From NCBI GenBank assembly GCA_030442035.1, contig JAUJEA010000001.1, positions 372,001-436,000 of the forward strand: DNA of 64,000 bases, written 5' to 3'. Below are positions 1 through 9,196 of the stretch, in pieces. The first letter of the stretch is position 1; the number at the start of each line of letters is the position of its first letter. This stretch comes from Splendidivirga corallicola. Its GTDB lineage: Bacteria > Bacteroidota > Bacteroidia > Cytophagales > Cyclobacteriaceae. The translations under genes and the position numbers were made by a program. The notes under the pieces were generated by a model, which saw nothing but the letters and a program-made list of their open reading frames with translations, was not told the origin of the DNA and did no database searches.

Positions 1-1
1 C

Positions 2-646
2 ATTGCCGTTGAAGGCAAAAGCTTTGTTATTGACAGTGGACCTGATTTCAGGCAACAGGTATTACGTGAAAGAATACATAAACTGGATGCACTAATCTTT
101 ACACATCAGCACAAAGATCATACGGCCGGAATGGATGATGTCCGATCCTACAACTTTAAGCAGCAAAAAGATATGCCGATATATGCTAAAGCTGAGGTAA
201 TTGAGCAACTTAAGAGGGAATATGCTTATGTCTTTTCTGAGGTAAAATATCCTGGAACTCCCAGTGTAGAAATACATGAAATTGAAAACAGACCATTTCA
301 AATTGAAGGGGTTAACATAACACCTATTTATGTACTCCATTATAAACTACCCGTTTTTGGCTTTAGAATCAAAGATTTTACCTACATAACCGATACCAAC
401 TACATTGATGACAAGGAAAAAGAAAAAATCATTGGTTCTGAAGTATTGGTCCTCAATGCGCTTCAAAAAGAAAAGCACATTTCACATTTTAATCTGGAAG
501 AGGCCATTGCTATGGTGGAGGAACTAAAACCAAAGAAAGCTTATTTCACTCATATCAGTCATAAAATGGGAACACATCGGGAAGCTTCCAAAGAACTGCC
601 GGACAACATGGAATTGGCTTATGATGGCTTAAAGATTCACATGTAA
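2..646 (+). CDS. MBL-fold metal-dependent hydrolase, PhnP-like (5' end cut by window)
   Basis: The frame is open from base 2, so the start lies outside the window. Its upstream part encodes THQHKDHTAGMDD, the HxHxDH zinc-binding motif of the metallo-beta-lactamase fold, preceded by the strand-turn DSGPDFRQQ seen in PhnP-type phosphodiesterases. Further conserved points are YITDTNYI in mid-protein and the late histidine pair in YFTHISHKMG. PhnP-like enzymes cleave cyclic phosphodiesters, and close relatives are lipoate-biosynthesis-associated or unassigned hydrolases, so the substrate is open. The stop is three bases before the next gene, suggesting a shared transcript. The fold call is firm and the substrate is unknown. 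Confidence 0.85.
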   Translation: MAVEGKSFVIDSGPDFRQQVLRERIHKLDALIFTHQHKDHTAGMDDVRSYNFKQQKDMPIYAKAEVIEQLKREYAYVFSEVKYPGTPSVEIHEIENRPFQIEGVNITPIYVLHYKLPVFGFRIKDFTYITDTNYIDDKEKEKIIGSEVLVLNALQKEKHISHFNLEEAIAMVEELKPKKAYFTHISHKMGTHREASKELPDNMELAYDGLKIHM

Positions 647-649
647 AGA

Positions 650-2200
650 ATGCATAACAACTATCACTTCTTAAAGCAACTGGTTCCAGAGCTTCGATCA
701 AAATTATCAGGACACCAATTATTGACTTGTTTCAGTCAGCAAAAGGACGAGCTTATATTGGGTTTCAGCGACCATAAAGATGAGTTTTATATCAAGGCCA
801 CATTGCAATCAGATTTCTGTTGCCTTTCCTTTCCAAGAACATTTGCCAGAGCCAGAAAAAACAGCATCGATCTCTTCGGCTCGGCTATTGACGACAAGGT
901 TATAAAAATCAGATTATTTGAGAATGAACGTGCATTTGCCATTTATCTTGAACACAATGTCATCCTTTTCAAAATGCATGGTAACCGGTCCAATGTGTTA
1001 CTTTTTCGAAATCAGGACGATGAGCCGGTCCTTTTCAAAAAAAATTTGATTAATGATAGAAGCATTGACCTTAACAAGCTTGACAGAAGTATTGATCAAA
1101 CCAATCAAAACTTTATAGCATTGGGGTGCGATATAGATCCTATTTTTCCAACCTTCGGAAAGTTAGCCAAAGAGCAACTGGATCTTAAACACTATAATCA
1201 AAAAAGTAGTGAGGAAAAGTGGGTCATGGTTCAAGGTTTGGTCAATGAACTTGAGTCCCCACCATACTATATAACCAGGCTGAAAAGCAAAATAGTGCTT
1301 TCGCTGTTTGAAACGGGCGACATATTTTCAAAACATACAGATGCTATAACCGCACTCAATGATTATTATTACCTCTATACCAAAACCAATCAGCTTCAAA
1401 AAGAGAAAAGCATCGTCCTAAAATCTCTCACATCGAAACTGAGTAAAGGGCAAAACTATTTAACGAAAACGAAGGCCAAATTTGAGCAGCAAAAAATCCA
1501 TTCAAAATACGAGGAGCATGCCAATATTATCATGGCCAATCTGCATCAGATACCAAGTAAGGTTGCAGAGGTAGAATTATATGATTTTTACAATGATCGG
1601 ATGGTGAACATTAAACTTAAAAGAGATTTATCTCCACAGAAAAATGCGGAGAATTATTACCGAAAATCCAGGAATCATAAAATAGAGGTAGACACATTAG
1701 AAAAAAATATTCAAAAAAAACAAAAAGAACTCGATCAATTAAAAGAATATATAGCATCAATAGGTAAAATTAACAACATAAAGGAGCTCAGAAGTTTTCT
1801 CAAAGAGAACGATTTACAAAATGATAAAGGGAAAAAAATAAAATCACTTCCTTATAGAAAATTTGAGTATATGGGCTATGATATTTTCGTTGGAAAAAGT
1901 GCCTCAAGTAATGATATTCTTACACAGAAATATGCCTTCAAAGAAGATCTCTGGTTGCATGCCAGGGATGTAAGTGGATCACATGTAGTGATAAAATATC
2001 AGGCGGGAAAAAAATTTCCTAAGGAAGTCATTGAAAGAGGGGCAGAATTAGCAGGATTCTATTCGAAACGAAAAAATGATGATTGTTGCCCGGTAATTTA
2101 TACGCAAAAAAAATATGTCAGAAAACCTAAATCATCTCCACCAGGGCAAGTAGTGGTTGAAAAAGAGGAGGTAATTTTGATAGCGCCTAAAAAAGACTAA
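650..2200 (+). CDS. NFACT/RqcH-like ribosome quality control protein
   Basis: A 516-residue protein with an NFACT-N (fibronectin-binding-A-like) N-terminal half, a long charged coiled-coil centre (about residues 230-380, rich in K/E/Q) and a C-terminal NFACT-R domain. The NFACT-R hallmark is DLWLHARDVSGSHVVIK near residue 430. In this family (bacterial RqcH, eukaryotic Rqc2/NEMF) the protein binds obstructed large ribosomal subunits with peptidyl-tRNA and recruits tRNA to add C-terminal tails. Whether this copy keeps tailing activity cannot be judged by eye. It starts three bases after the MBL-hydrolase stop, so the two are probably co-transcribed. It is slightly shorter than the roughly 570 residues usual in Firmicutes. 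Confidence 0.85.
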   Translation: MHNNYHFLKQLVPELRSKLSGHQLLTCFSQQKDELILGFSDHKDEFYIKATLQSDFCCLSFPRTFARARKNSIDLFGSAIDDKVIKIRLFENERAFAIYLEHNVILFKMHGNRSNVLLFRNQDDEPVLFKKNLINDRSIDLNKLDRSIDQTNQNFIALGCDIDPIFPTFGKLAKEQLDLKHYNQKSSEEKWVMVQGLVNELESPPYYITRLKSKIVLSLFETGDIFSKHTDAITALNDYYYLYTKTNQLQKEKSIVLKSLTSKLSKGQNYLTKTKAKFEQQKIHSKYEEHANIIMANLHQIPSKVAEVELYDFYNDRMVNIKLKRDLSPQKNAENYYRKSRNHKIEVDTLEKNIQKKQKELDQLKEYIASIGKINNIKELRSFLKENDLQNDKGKKIKSLPYRKFEYMGYDIFVGKSASSNDILTQKYAFKEDLWLHARDVSGSHVVIKYQAGKKFPKEVIERGAELAGFYSKRKNDDCCPVIYTQKKYVRKPKSSPPGQVVVEKEEVILIAPKKD

Positions 2201-2525
2201 TCTTCATAAAGGTGCCTCTGTTAAGTATTCTTAAAGTGTTTACCGCGAAAAACTTGCATGAAAGCTATTAGCAGTAAATAAGCATTTATCAATTTTTGAA
2301 TAGTTATTCAAATTCAATATTTTGCACAGGTTTAAGCTATTTAACTTATTCCGATAAACTATACTTTTTGTTTTCGGACATTGTAAAAGTCGAGTTAGTG
2401 TGGTTTAAGTTTTGTCTTGATTGAACTTTTTAAGACATCTGTAGTTAGATAAATAGCTTATAATTAGCGCTTACAGGTTACCTTTTTTAATTTAATAGTA
2501 TTTACATCAAAGCTAGGCTTTTATA
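2201..2525. other. Intergenic region upstream of the ECF sigma gene
   Basis: There are 325 bases without a credible reading frame. The stretch is AT-rich, with T-rich tracts near 2340-2440 that loosely resemble Bacteroidota promoter elements but match no full consensus. It probably holds the promoter of the sigma-factor pair. I see no hairpin or repeat worth naming. Confidence 0.4.
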
Positions 2526-3065
2526 ATGAAGGATAAGGAGATTCTTGCTAAGATTGAAAGCGGGGAAGAGCATGCCTTGGATTACTTATACAAGAAATAT
2601 TATAGGATGATGACCAAACTGGTTATCTCCAATAATGGATCTGAGCAGGAAGCCAAGGATATCTATCAAGATGCTCTGATAGTTTTCTGGCAGAAGGCGG
2701 CGAGCGGGAAATTAGTCCTTACTTCGAAAATCAGTACTTATCTTTATAGCATTTGCCTGAATCTTTGGAGAAAAGAACTGGATCGTAAAAGCAGGCTGTC
2801 GAATGAGGAGAAGGATGATGTTGAATTTATTGATAATGATAAAAAAGAAAGAATGCGAATCATAAATGAGTGTATCGATCAATTGGGTGATACATGTAAG
2901 CGCATTTTAACCTACTACTATTTTGATCAAATGTCGATGCAGGAAATAGCCAACAATCTGAATTTTGCCAACACTGATACTGCAAAGACAAAAAAATACA
3001 AATGCAAAAAGAGATTGGATCAACTAATAAAAACAAAATATTCAGCAAGTGACTTTTTAGATTAG
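2526..3065 (+). CDS. ECF-type RNA polymerase sigma factor
   Basis: 179 residues, the usual ECF sigma size. Region 2 lies near residues 18-85: LDYLYKKYYRMM, then EAKDIYQDALIVFW, the conserved core-binding helix with the D-I-Y-Q-D-A pattern. Region 4, a helix-turn-helix, lies near residues 115-170: CKRILTYYYFDQMSMQEIA, then a stretch ending KKYKCKKRL. The next gene starts one base after the stop and encodes a single-pass membrane protein, the layout of a sigma factor with its regulator. The regulon is unknown. Confidence 0.9.
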   Translation: MKDKEILAKIESGEEHALDYLYKKYYRMMTKLVISNNGSEQEAKDIYQDALIVFWQKAASGKLVLTSKISTYLYSICLNLWRKELDRKSRLSNEEKDDVEFIDNDKKERMRIINECIDQLGDTCKRILTYYYFDQMSMQEIANNLNFANTDTAKTKKYKCKKRLDQLIKTKYSASDFLD

Positions 3066-3066
3066 T

Positions 3067-3984
3067 ATGAGCAAAAACAAGAATTATTTCGAATTTATAG
3101 AATCCTACCTTGATGACGACATGTCTCAAACTGAAAAGTTCGAGTTTGAGAATGCTCTTCAGAAGGACCCACTTCTGAAAAATGAATTTGAGTTCCAACA
3201 GGACATTATTCAGTCAATCAAAGATTACCGTGTAGCTGAGCTTAAGTCCAGATTAGATGCCATAGAAGTTGGTACCGGAGGAACATTTTCATTTTTAAAG
3301 ATAGGATCAGCCGTTGTAGTGGCAGCACTTATTGGATGGGGTATCTATTACTTCAACAATAATGCGCCCATTGAGGAAAACACTACCATAGCGAAGAATA
3401 CGGAAAATACAGAACAGGAAACATCAACAGATAAACCCGTTGAGCATACTCCCACAGAAGAAGTCACTGAAACTTCTGAAGCATCTATAAACGAGGTTGA
3501 AACGGCAAAGGATGATCAAAAACCGGAATCTACTGCTGAAAATGATCAGGTTGAAGATGCTACTGAAAACAGCCCGATAGAAGAAGACAAGAACAAGGAA
3601 GAAGAAGTAGTCATTACACTACCGGAAGTAGTAGAGGAATTCGACGACTATGAGAATAAACAAACAGCAGATGGAATTACCATACCTGAGAGTCATCTGG
3701 AAAAAGTCACAGACACGTTTCTTCCAAAGACTGAGGTCGAGGAGCTTGACGACAACAGATATGCCTTCCATTATCAGTTTTACAATAACAAGCTCTATCT
3801 TTATGGGGAGTTTGAAAATAAATATGAGATATTAGAGCTTAATACACCTTCGGGAATTTCTCTTTATATGTTCTATAAAGATAATTTCTATCACATAAAG
3901 CAAAGCCAGGAGAAAGTCACTCCTTTGGTTGAGCTAAAAGATAAAAACCTGATCGAGAGTTTAAGAATAATAAGACAAAAATAA
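3067..3984 (+). CDS. Single-pass membrane protein, probable anti-sigma partner
   Basis: 305 residues in three parts. Residues 1-65 are a helical acidic cytoplasmic head (FIESYLDDDMSQTEKFEFEN) resembling anti-sigma N-termini of this phylum, but without the zinc-binding His/Cys residues. One transmembrane helix spans about residues 75-95. A long Glu/Thr/Asn-rich low-complexity linker (about 100-195) then leads to a compact C-terminal domain of about 100 residues with many aromatics. The gene starts one base after the ECF sigma stop. The anti-sigma role is inferred from position and architecture. The outer domain matches nothing I recognise and could sense an envelope signal. Confidence 0.65.
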   Translation: MSKNKNYFEFIESYLDDDMSQTEKFEFENALQKDPLLKNEFEFQQDIIQSIKDYRVAELKSRLDAIEVGTGGTFSFLKIGSAVVVAALIGWGIYYFNNNAPIEENTTIAKNTENTEQETSTDKPVEHTPTEEVTETSEASINEVETAKDDQKPESTAENDQVEDATENSPIEEDKNKEEEVVITLPEVVEEFDDYENKQTADGITIPESHLEKVTDTFLPKTEVEELDDNRYAFHYQFYNNKLYLYGEFENKYEILELNTPSGISLYMFYKDNFYHIKQSQEKVTPLVELKDKNLIESLRIIRQK

Positions 3985-4005
3985 AATAACACCTTTAATA
4001 TACTT

Positions 4006-4040
4006 AAAAGGGGGCTCAATAGGGCCCCCTTTTATTTTAT
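4006..4040 (+). terminator. Intrinsic terminator after the sigma/anti-sigma pair
   Basis: The inverted repeat AAAAGGGGGC (4006-4015) and GCCCCCTTTT (4024-4033) has perfect 10-bp arms and an 8-base loop, followed by a T-rich tail. It lies 22 bases after the upstream stop and closes this two-gene unit. Confidence 0.85.
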
Positions 4041-4140
4041 CTCTACATTGCAATCAAACAGACACAGCTTCAATCAAAAAGAAAATGACCCTTGAAGCCT
4101 TAAATCAAATTTATTATTAAATTTGAGACTTAAGATTGCC

Positions 4141-5040
4141 ATGAACAAATCACAACTTAGGTTCAAGAAGAAAAAGAAATTAGGCAGCTATCCTTACTTT
4201 AGTGTGGTGTTTAGCATTACCATTTCACTATTTGTGATTGGTTTATTCGGACTTATGGTTTTGCATACCAGCAAACTAACACAAATCATCAGTGAAAATG
4301 TTGAAGTACAAGTTTATCTCGACAAGTTTGTGACCGAAAATGACAAAATAATTATCAATAAAACATTGTCTTCCAGAGACTTCGTTTTAAAAAAAGAGGA
4401 CAAGCCTGAAATTTATTTTGTATCAAAAGAGGAAGCCGCAACGCAACTTATTGAGGAAACAGGACAAGATTTTCTTGAATTATTAGGAGACAATCCTCTC
4501 AGGGATGCATTTACCATTAAAATATCCCCTGATTATCATGATCCGGAAAAGATTGAAAATATAAAGGCTGAGATCGAAAGTATTAATGGCGTCTTTGAAG
4601 TTTCTTATGTTAAAAGTCTCATTAGCACTATCACTGAAAATGTAACCATTATTGGCTTTGTGCTCATTGGTTTTTCTGCCTTTTTGATCCTGGCCACCTT
4701 AATATTAATTAACAATACCATTAAATTAGCATTATTCTCACAACGTTTCCTGATAAGAAGCATGCAACTGGTTGGAGCTACAAAAAGTTTTATTAGAAAA
4801 CCTTTTTTAACCAGAGCCCTATTACACGGTTTTCTTTCCGGAATTTTGTCTTCTGCTCTGTTATTTGTCCTATTGGAATATGCTAATCTTAAAATTGATG
4901 AGCTGAAGTTAATTCAGGATCAAAATAAGATTTACATACTTTTCGGATCATTGGTGGTATTGGGGACCCTTGTTGGTTTAATTAGTACTTATAGATCAAT
5001 GAATAAATATTTAAAACTCTCTTTGGATCAACTATATTGA
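4141..5040 (+). CDS. ftsX: Cell-division protein FtsX
   Basis: The permease-like subunit of the FtsEX complex, which couples the Z-ring to peptidoglycan hydrolases. The N-terminus is basic (KKKKKLG), followed by a first membrane helix at about residues 20-42. A periplasmic extracellular domain follows (VEVQVYLDKFVTENDK through IENIKAEIESINGV). Three C-terminal helices lie in the last 130 residues, with the conserved TLILINNTIKLALFSQR and MQLVGATKSFI segments. Total length near 300 residues is standard. The ATG at 4141 is preferred over an in-frame TTG at 4123 because it gives the usual short basic N-terminus. FtsE is not in the window. It is the first gene of a conserved Bacteroidota run ending at ribF. 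Confidence 0.9.
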   Translation: MNKSQLRFKKKKKLGSYPYFSVVFSITISLFVIGLFGLMVLHTSKLTQIISENVEVQVYLDKFVTENDKIIINKTLSSRDFVLKKEDKPEIYFVSKEEAATQLIEETGQDFLELLGDNPLRDAFTIKISPDYHDPEKIENIKAEIESINGVFEVSYVKSLISTITENVTIIGFVLIGFSAFLILATLILINNTIKLALFSQRFLIRSMQLVGATKSFIRKPFLTRALLHGFLSGILSSALLFVLLEYANLKIDELKLIQDQNKIYILFGSLVVLGTLVGLISTYRSMNKYLKLSLDQLY

Positions 5041-5042
5041 AC

Positions 5043-5258
5043 ATGAACAAAAAAAGTAATTTGGCATTTGGCAAAAAGAACTACATACTGATGCTCATCG
5101 GTATTGGTGTTCTTATTACAGGATTTACCCTTATGACCCTTGACAAGGAAGAATATGGTTTTGGAGTACTCGGACTTACCATAGGCCCTATCGTAGTTAT
5201 GGCGGGATTTATTATCCAATTTTTCGCTATTATGCATAAACCCAAAGAAGATAAATGA
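5043..5258 (+). CDS. DUF3098 small membrane protein
   Basis: 71 residues with two hydrophobic helices (about 13-33 and 45-65) separated by a short acidic-aromatic loop (DKEEYGFG). This is the DUF3098 family, of unknown function, which sits between ftsX and uppP in many Bacteroidota. The ATG at 5043 follows two bases after the ftsX stop, and its 3' end overlaps the uppP start by four bases (ATGA at 5255), so translation is probably coupled. The position suggests a link to cell-envelope assembly, but nothing in the sequence shows a role. Confidence 0.85.
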   Translation: MNKKSNLAFGKKNYILMLIGIGVLITGFTLMTLDKEEYGFGVLGLTIGPIVVMAGFIIQFFAIMHKPKEDK

Positions 5259-6037
5259 GTATAATAGAGGCGATAATTCTTGGCATCACACAAGGATTAA
5301 CCGAGTTCCTTCCGATCAGCTCCAGTGGACATATTGAATTAGTAAAAGCTATTTTAGGAACTGAAATAAAAGACGATGTTACTTTTACAGTTGTTGTACA
5401 TGGTGGCACGGTATTGAGTACAATAGTTGTTTTCTGGAAAGACATAAAAAAACTCCTGGGAGATTTTTTCAAGTTTAAATCCAACGAATCAACCCATTAC
5501 ATCTATAAACTGGCTGTTTCTGCGATTCCTGTTGCTATTATCGGGCTAAAATTTAAAGATGAAATCGAACAACTCTTTTTTGGAAATGTACTTTTGGTAG
5601 GATTCATGTTGATCATTACAGGAGCTCTTTTAACCTTTACTTATTTTTCCAGAGAACATAATAAAAATGTGAGTTATGGTAGGGCTATTATCATTGGTCT
5701 GGCACAGGCTTTTGCACTACTACCAGGAATTTCAAGATCAGGGTCAACGATTGCTACAAGCCTTTTGGTAGGTGTTAAAAAGGAAGCGGCCACAAAGTTT
5801 TCCTTTTTGATGGTACTCGCACCAATCATAGGGGCAAATTTAAAAGATGTATTTTCCGGAGAGTTAAGTCAAGGAGGTGTGGAACCGTTACCGCTACTTA
5901 TAGGATTTATTGCAGCTTTTGTATCTGGCTTATTTGCGTGTAAATGGATGATCAAAATAGTAAATCGAGGCAAATTGATTTACTTTGCAATTTATTGCTT
6001 TATAGTGGGCACCATTGCCATAGTAGTAACATTATAA
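5255..6037 (+). CDS. uppP: Undecaprenyl-diphosphatase UppP/BacA
   Basis: An integral membrane enzyme that recycles the lipid carrier by converting C55-PP to C55-P for peptidoglycan and O-antigen synthesis. Both signature loops are present: EFLPISSSGH near residues 17-27 (catalytic Glu and Ser/His) and LLPGISRSGSTI near residue 150. About eight hydrophobic helices and a length of 260 residues fit the family. The ATG overlaps the end of the DUF3098 gene by four bases, and truB starts one base after its stop. Confidence 0.95.
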   Translation: MSIIEAIILGITQGLTEFLPISSSGHIELVKAILGTEIKDDVTFTVVVHGGTVLSTIVVFWKDIKKLLGDFFKFKSNESTHYIYKLAVSAIPVAIIGLKFKDEIEQLFFGNVLLVGFMLIITGALLTFTYFSREHNKNVSYGRAIIIGLAQAFALLPGISRSGSTIATSLLVGVKKEAATKFSFLMVLAPIIGANLKDVFSGELSQGGVEPLPLLIGFIAAFVSGLFACKWMIKIVNRGKLIYFAIYCFIVGTIAIVVTL

Positions 6038-6038
6038 A

Positions 6039-6722
6039 ATGTTAAGAGCATATTCAAACTTTAATGAAGGGGAAACCATACTTATTGACAAACCATATCA
6101 GTGGACATCGTTTGATGTGGTTAAGAAACTCAGGTATGCTCTGAAAATCAAAAAGATTGGTCATGCAGGTACACTCGATCCATTGGCCACCGGGCTATTA
6201 ATTATCTGTACCGGTAAAATGACTAAACAAATTGAAAAATATCAAGCTCAGGAAAAAGAGTATGAGGGCAAATTGATTTTAGGCCAGATAACGCCCTCAA
6301 TTGATTTGGAGACCGAAATAATCGAAACAAAAGACATTTCGCACATTGAACCTGAAGATATTCTAAATTGTTCTAAACAATTTGTAGGTGAAATTGAACA
6401 AATACCTCCGGCATTTTCCGCCATTAAACTTGATGGTCAACGCGCCTATAAAAAAGCAAGAAAAGGGATAGAGTTAGCACTCAAACCAAGAACTGTTTTT
6501 ATAAAGGAATTTACAATAACTAATATTAAACTTCCTGAAATAAGTTTTAGAGTGGTTTGTTCCAAAGGAACCTATATAAGGAGTTTAGTAAGAGATTTCG
6601 GGAATTCTCTACAAGTTGGAGCTTATATGTCGGAATTAACGAGAACAAGAATCGGAGAATATAAATTGAGTTCGGCTTATACGCTTGAGGAATTTATTGA
6701 ACAGTATAAGGTACTAAAGTAG
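6039..6722 (+). CDS. truB: tRNA pseudouridine(55) synthase TruB
   Basis: Makes pseudouridine 55 in the T-arm of tRNA. The catalytic-aspartate motif is HAGTLDPLATGLL (about residues 41-53, Asp in TLDP). The family segments IPPAFSAIKLDGQRAYKKAR and CSKGTYIRSLVRDFG are both present. At 227 residues it is the short form without a large PUA extension, as is common in Bacteroidota. It sits one base after uppP and four bases before ribF. Confidence 0.95.
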   Translation: MLRAYSNFNEGETILIDKPYQWTSFDVVKKLRYALKIKKIGHAGTLDPLATGLLIICTGKMTKQIEKYQAQEKEYEGKLILGQITPSIDLETEIIETKDISHIEPEDILNCSKQFVGEIEQIPPAFSAIKLDGQRAYKKARKGIELALKPRTVFIKEFTITNIKLPEISFRVVCSKGTYIRSLVRDFGNSLQVGAYMSELTRTRIGEYKLSSAYTLEEFIEQYKVLK

Positions 6723-6726
6723 TTAC

Positions 6727-7656
6727 ATGAAGATACATGAGGGTGTTGATAACTTTCCAAAATTGAATTTTCCTGTTGTGACAAGCGGAACATTCGATGG
6801 GGTTCATATTGGTCATCAAAAAATTCTGGAAAAACTTAGGGAGATAGTAAGGCAAAACAAGGGAGAGTCTGTGTTACTCACTTTTTGGCCACATCCCAGA
6901 ATGGTGCTTCATTCACACAAATATCAAATCAAGTTGCTCAGCACATTCGAGGAAAAAGCCGAACTGTTGGAAGCACGAGGAGTGGATCACTTGATAAAAA
7001 TTCCGTTCACACCGGAATTTTCCCAGTTAACTTCAGAGGAATTTGTCAGGAACATTTTAGTAAATAGTATTGGCACAAAAAAACTGGTGATAGGTTATGA
7101 TCACAGATTTGGAAAAAACCGGGAAGGCGGCTTTGAATACTTATCACAGCATGCAGCACAACTTGGTTTTGAAGTGGAAGAAATTCCGCAACAGGATATA
7201 GAAGATGTAGCTGTAAGTTCATCAAGGATCAGGAACGCATTGAATGAAGGAAACGTAAAAATAGCCAATAAATATTTAGACAGAGCGTACAGCATCAAGG
7301 GAACAATAATCAAAGGGGCTCAACTTGGAAGGAGTATTGGATTTCCTACGGCCAACATAAAATTAGACAACGATTATAAGCTAATACCAGCTGACGGGGC
7401 CTATGCGGTTCACGTACAATTTGAGCAACATTTATATCGGGGAATGCTCAACATCGGTAATCGTCCCACTGTCAATGGAAGCGAAAGAACTATTGAGGTA
7501 AATATTTTCAATTTCGATAAGGACATTTACAAAAAAGAAATCAAAGTATCATTTGTGGATCAAATCAGGAAAGAGATAAAATTTCCGAATGTAGAAGCAT
7601 TGCGTAAACAGCTGATGAAAGACAGGGAATTAGCAAATGACATTCTAAATGGTTAA
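6727..7656 (+). CDS. ribF: Bifunctional riboflavin kinase / FAD synthetase RibF
   Basis: Converts riboflavin to FMN and FMN to FAD. The N-terminal FAD synthetase carries the nucleotidyl-transferase signature GTFDGVHIGHQKIL (about residues 21-34) and the later VSSSRIRNAL motif. The C-terminal riboflavin kinase begins near residue 185 with GRSIGFPTANI and contains GMLNIGNRPTVNG. The 309-residue length is standard. It is the last gene of the ftsX-to-ribF run. Confidence 0.95.
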   Translation: MKIHEGVDNFPKLNFPVVTSGTFDGVHIGHQKILEKLREIVRQNKGESVLLTFWPHPRMVLHSHKYQIKLLSTFEEKAELLEARGVDHLIKIPFTPEFSQLTSEEFVRNILVNSIGTKKLVIGYDHRFGKNREGGFEYLSQHAAQLGFEVEEIPQQDIEDVAVSSSRIRNALNEGNVKIANKYLDRAYSIKGTIIKGAQLGRSIGFPTANIKLDNDYKLIPADGAYAVHVQFEQHLYRGMLNIGNRPTVNGSERTIEVNIFNFDKDIYKKEIKVSFVDQIRKEIKFPNVEALRKQLMKDRELANDILNG

Positions 7657-7680
7657 TTTTCAAAAGAACCGAACGTAATC

Positions 7681-8379
7681 ATGATTAATAAAGTTGTTAA
7701 AAATGCTGATGAGGCGGTAGCTGAAATTACTGATAACGTTACCCTTATGCTTGGTGGATTTGGATTATGCGGAATTCCGGAAAACTGCATCAGCGCTCTG
7801 TTGAAAAAGAAAATAACGGGTCTGACATGTATTTCAAATAATGCAGGTGTGGATGATTTTGGAATAGGGCTAATGCTGCAAACCAAGCAGGTGAAGAAAA
7901 TGATCTCATCCTATGTTGGCGAGAATGCCGAATTTGAAAGACAACTCCTTGAGGGCGAGTTGGAGGTGGAGCTCATACCACAAGGCACCTTATCAGAAAG
8001 AATAAGAGCAGGAGGAGCAGGAATCCCAGCCTTTTTCACACCGGCGGGATATGGTACAGAGGTAGCAGAAGGAAAGGAAACAAGGGAGTTTGACGGAAAG
8101 GTTTATTTGATGGAGAGATGGCTTAAAGCGGATTTCTCATTAGTGAAAGCGTGGAAAGGCGATACATCAGGTAATTTAGTTTACAAGGGAACTGCACGGA
8201 ACTTCAATCCCATGATGGCCGCAGCCGGAAAAATCACCATTGCAGAAGTAGAAGAATTAGTACCGGCTGGCGAATTGAATCCCAATGAAATCCATACACC
8301 TGGTATCTATATCCAAAAAATATTTGAAGGACAAAATTATGAGAAGCGTATTGAGCAAAGGACCATCACTCAAAGATAA
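7681..8379 (+). CDS. scoA: 3-oxoacid CoA-transferase subunit A
   Basis: The alpha subunit of a succinyl-CoA:3-ketoacid (or acetoacetate) CoA-transferase. The N-terminal glycine loop [18 protein letters not shown] (about residues 22-39), the [13 protein letters not shown] segment and [20 protein letters not shown] are all typical of the family. It is 232 residues long. The beta subunit follows 53 bases later. The pair moves CoA between succinate and acetoacetate, in ketone-body or branched-chain and aromatic amino-acid breakdown. The exact acyl preference is not visible. Confidence 0.92.
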   Translation: MINKVVKNADEAVAEITDNVTLMLGGFGLCGIPENCISALLKKKITGLTCISNNAGVDDFGIGLMLQTKQVKKMISSYVGENAEFERQLLEGELEVELIPQGTLSERIRAGGAGIPAFFTPAGYGTEVAEGKETREFDGKVYLMERWLKADFSLVKAWKGDTSGNLVYKGTARNFNPMMAAAGKITIAEVEELVPAGELNPNEIHTPGIYIQKIFEGQNYEKRIEQRTITQR

Positions 8380-8432
8380 ATTACCTGCTTGAATTACTTC
8401 AATGGAATCAATTGCGCTAAAAGAAATTAAAT

Positions 8433-9092
8433 ATGCTCGACAAAATAGGTATCGCTAAGAGAATTGCTCAGGAAGTTAAAGACGGAACCTACATCAATTT
8501 GGGAATTGGTATTCCAACACTTGTAGCAAATTATATCCCCGATAACATAAACGTAGTATTACAATCAGAAAATGGCTTATTAGGCATAGGTCCTTTTCCA
8601 TATGAGGAGAATGTTGACGCGGATTTGATCAATGCAGGTAAACAAACAGTCACGATGTTGGATGGCTCCGCGTTATTCAGTTCAGCAGAAAGTTTTGGAA
8701 TGATCAGAGGAGGACACGTGGATCTGACAATCCTTGGAGCTATGGAAGTTTCTGAGAATGGTGATATTGCCAATTGGAAAATACCTGGTAAAATGGTGAA
8801 AGGAATGGGTGGCGCCATGGATTTGGTTGCATCGGCTGACAATATCATTGTGGCCATGCAACATACCAGCAAAGCTGGTCAATCCAAACTTCTAAAAAAA
8901 TGTACCTTACCAATCACTGGAATACGATGTGTGAAAAAGATCGTTACCGATCTTGCGGTATTGGATGTTTTACCGGAGGGAGGATTCAGATTGTTGGAAA
9001 GAGCTCCCGGAGTAAGTGTTGATGAGATCAAAAATGCTACTGAGGGTCGATTGGTTGTGGAGAATGATATTCCTGAAATGAATCTTAATTAG
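8433..9092 (+). CDS. scoB: 3-oxoacid CoA-transferase subunit B
   Basis: The beta subunit partner of the preceding gene, 219 residues. It contains [17 protein letters not shown] and [13 protein letters not shown] near residue 45, where the Glu of S-E-N-G is the catalytic residue that forms the glutamyl-CoA thioester. [16 protein letters not shown] and [16 protein letters not shown] are further family marks. The two subunits are encoded in the normal order with a short spacer and should be translated from one transcript. Confidence 0.93.
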   Translation: MLDKIGIAKRIAQEVKDGTYINLGIGIPTLVANYIPDNINVVLQSENGLLGIGPFPYEENVDADLINAGKQTVTMLDGSALFSSAESFGMIRGGHVDLTILGAMEVSENGDIANWKIPGKMVKGMGGAMDLVASADNIIVAMQHTSKAGQSKLLKKCTLPITGIRCVKKIVTDLAVLDVLPEGGFRLLERAPGVSVDEIKNATEGRLVVENDIPEMNLN

Positions 9093-9169
9093 GTTTCACC
9101 TTCTCTCTCCATTAAAGCTCAGCTCATCATTCAGAAATAGTTCCGGAAAAACTGTTTACCAAATTTGGT

Positions 9170-9177
9170 TACTTTTG
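9170..9177 (+). promoter_or_regulatory. Candidate -7 element of the gldC promoter
   Basis: TACTTTTG matches the Bacteroidota primary-sigma -7 consensus TAnnTTTG exactly and lies 20 bases before the gldC ATG. I do not find a convincing TTTG at the matching -33 position, so only half of the promoter is supported. Confidence 0.45.
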
Positions 9178-9196
9178 CAGCCTGAAATAGAAAAAC

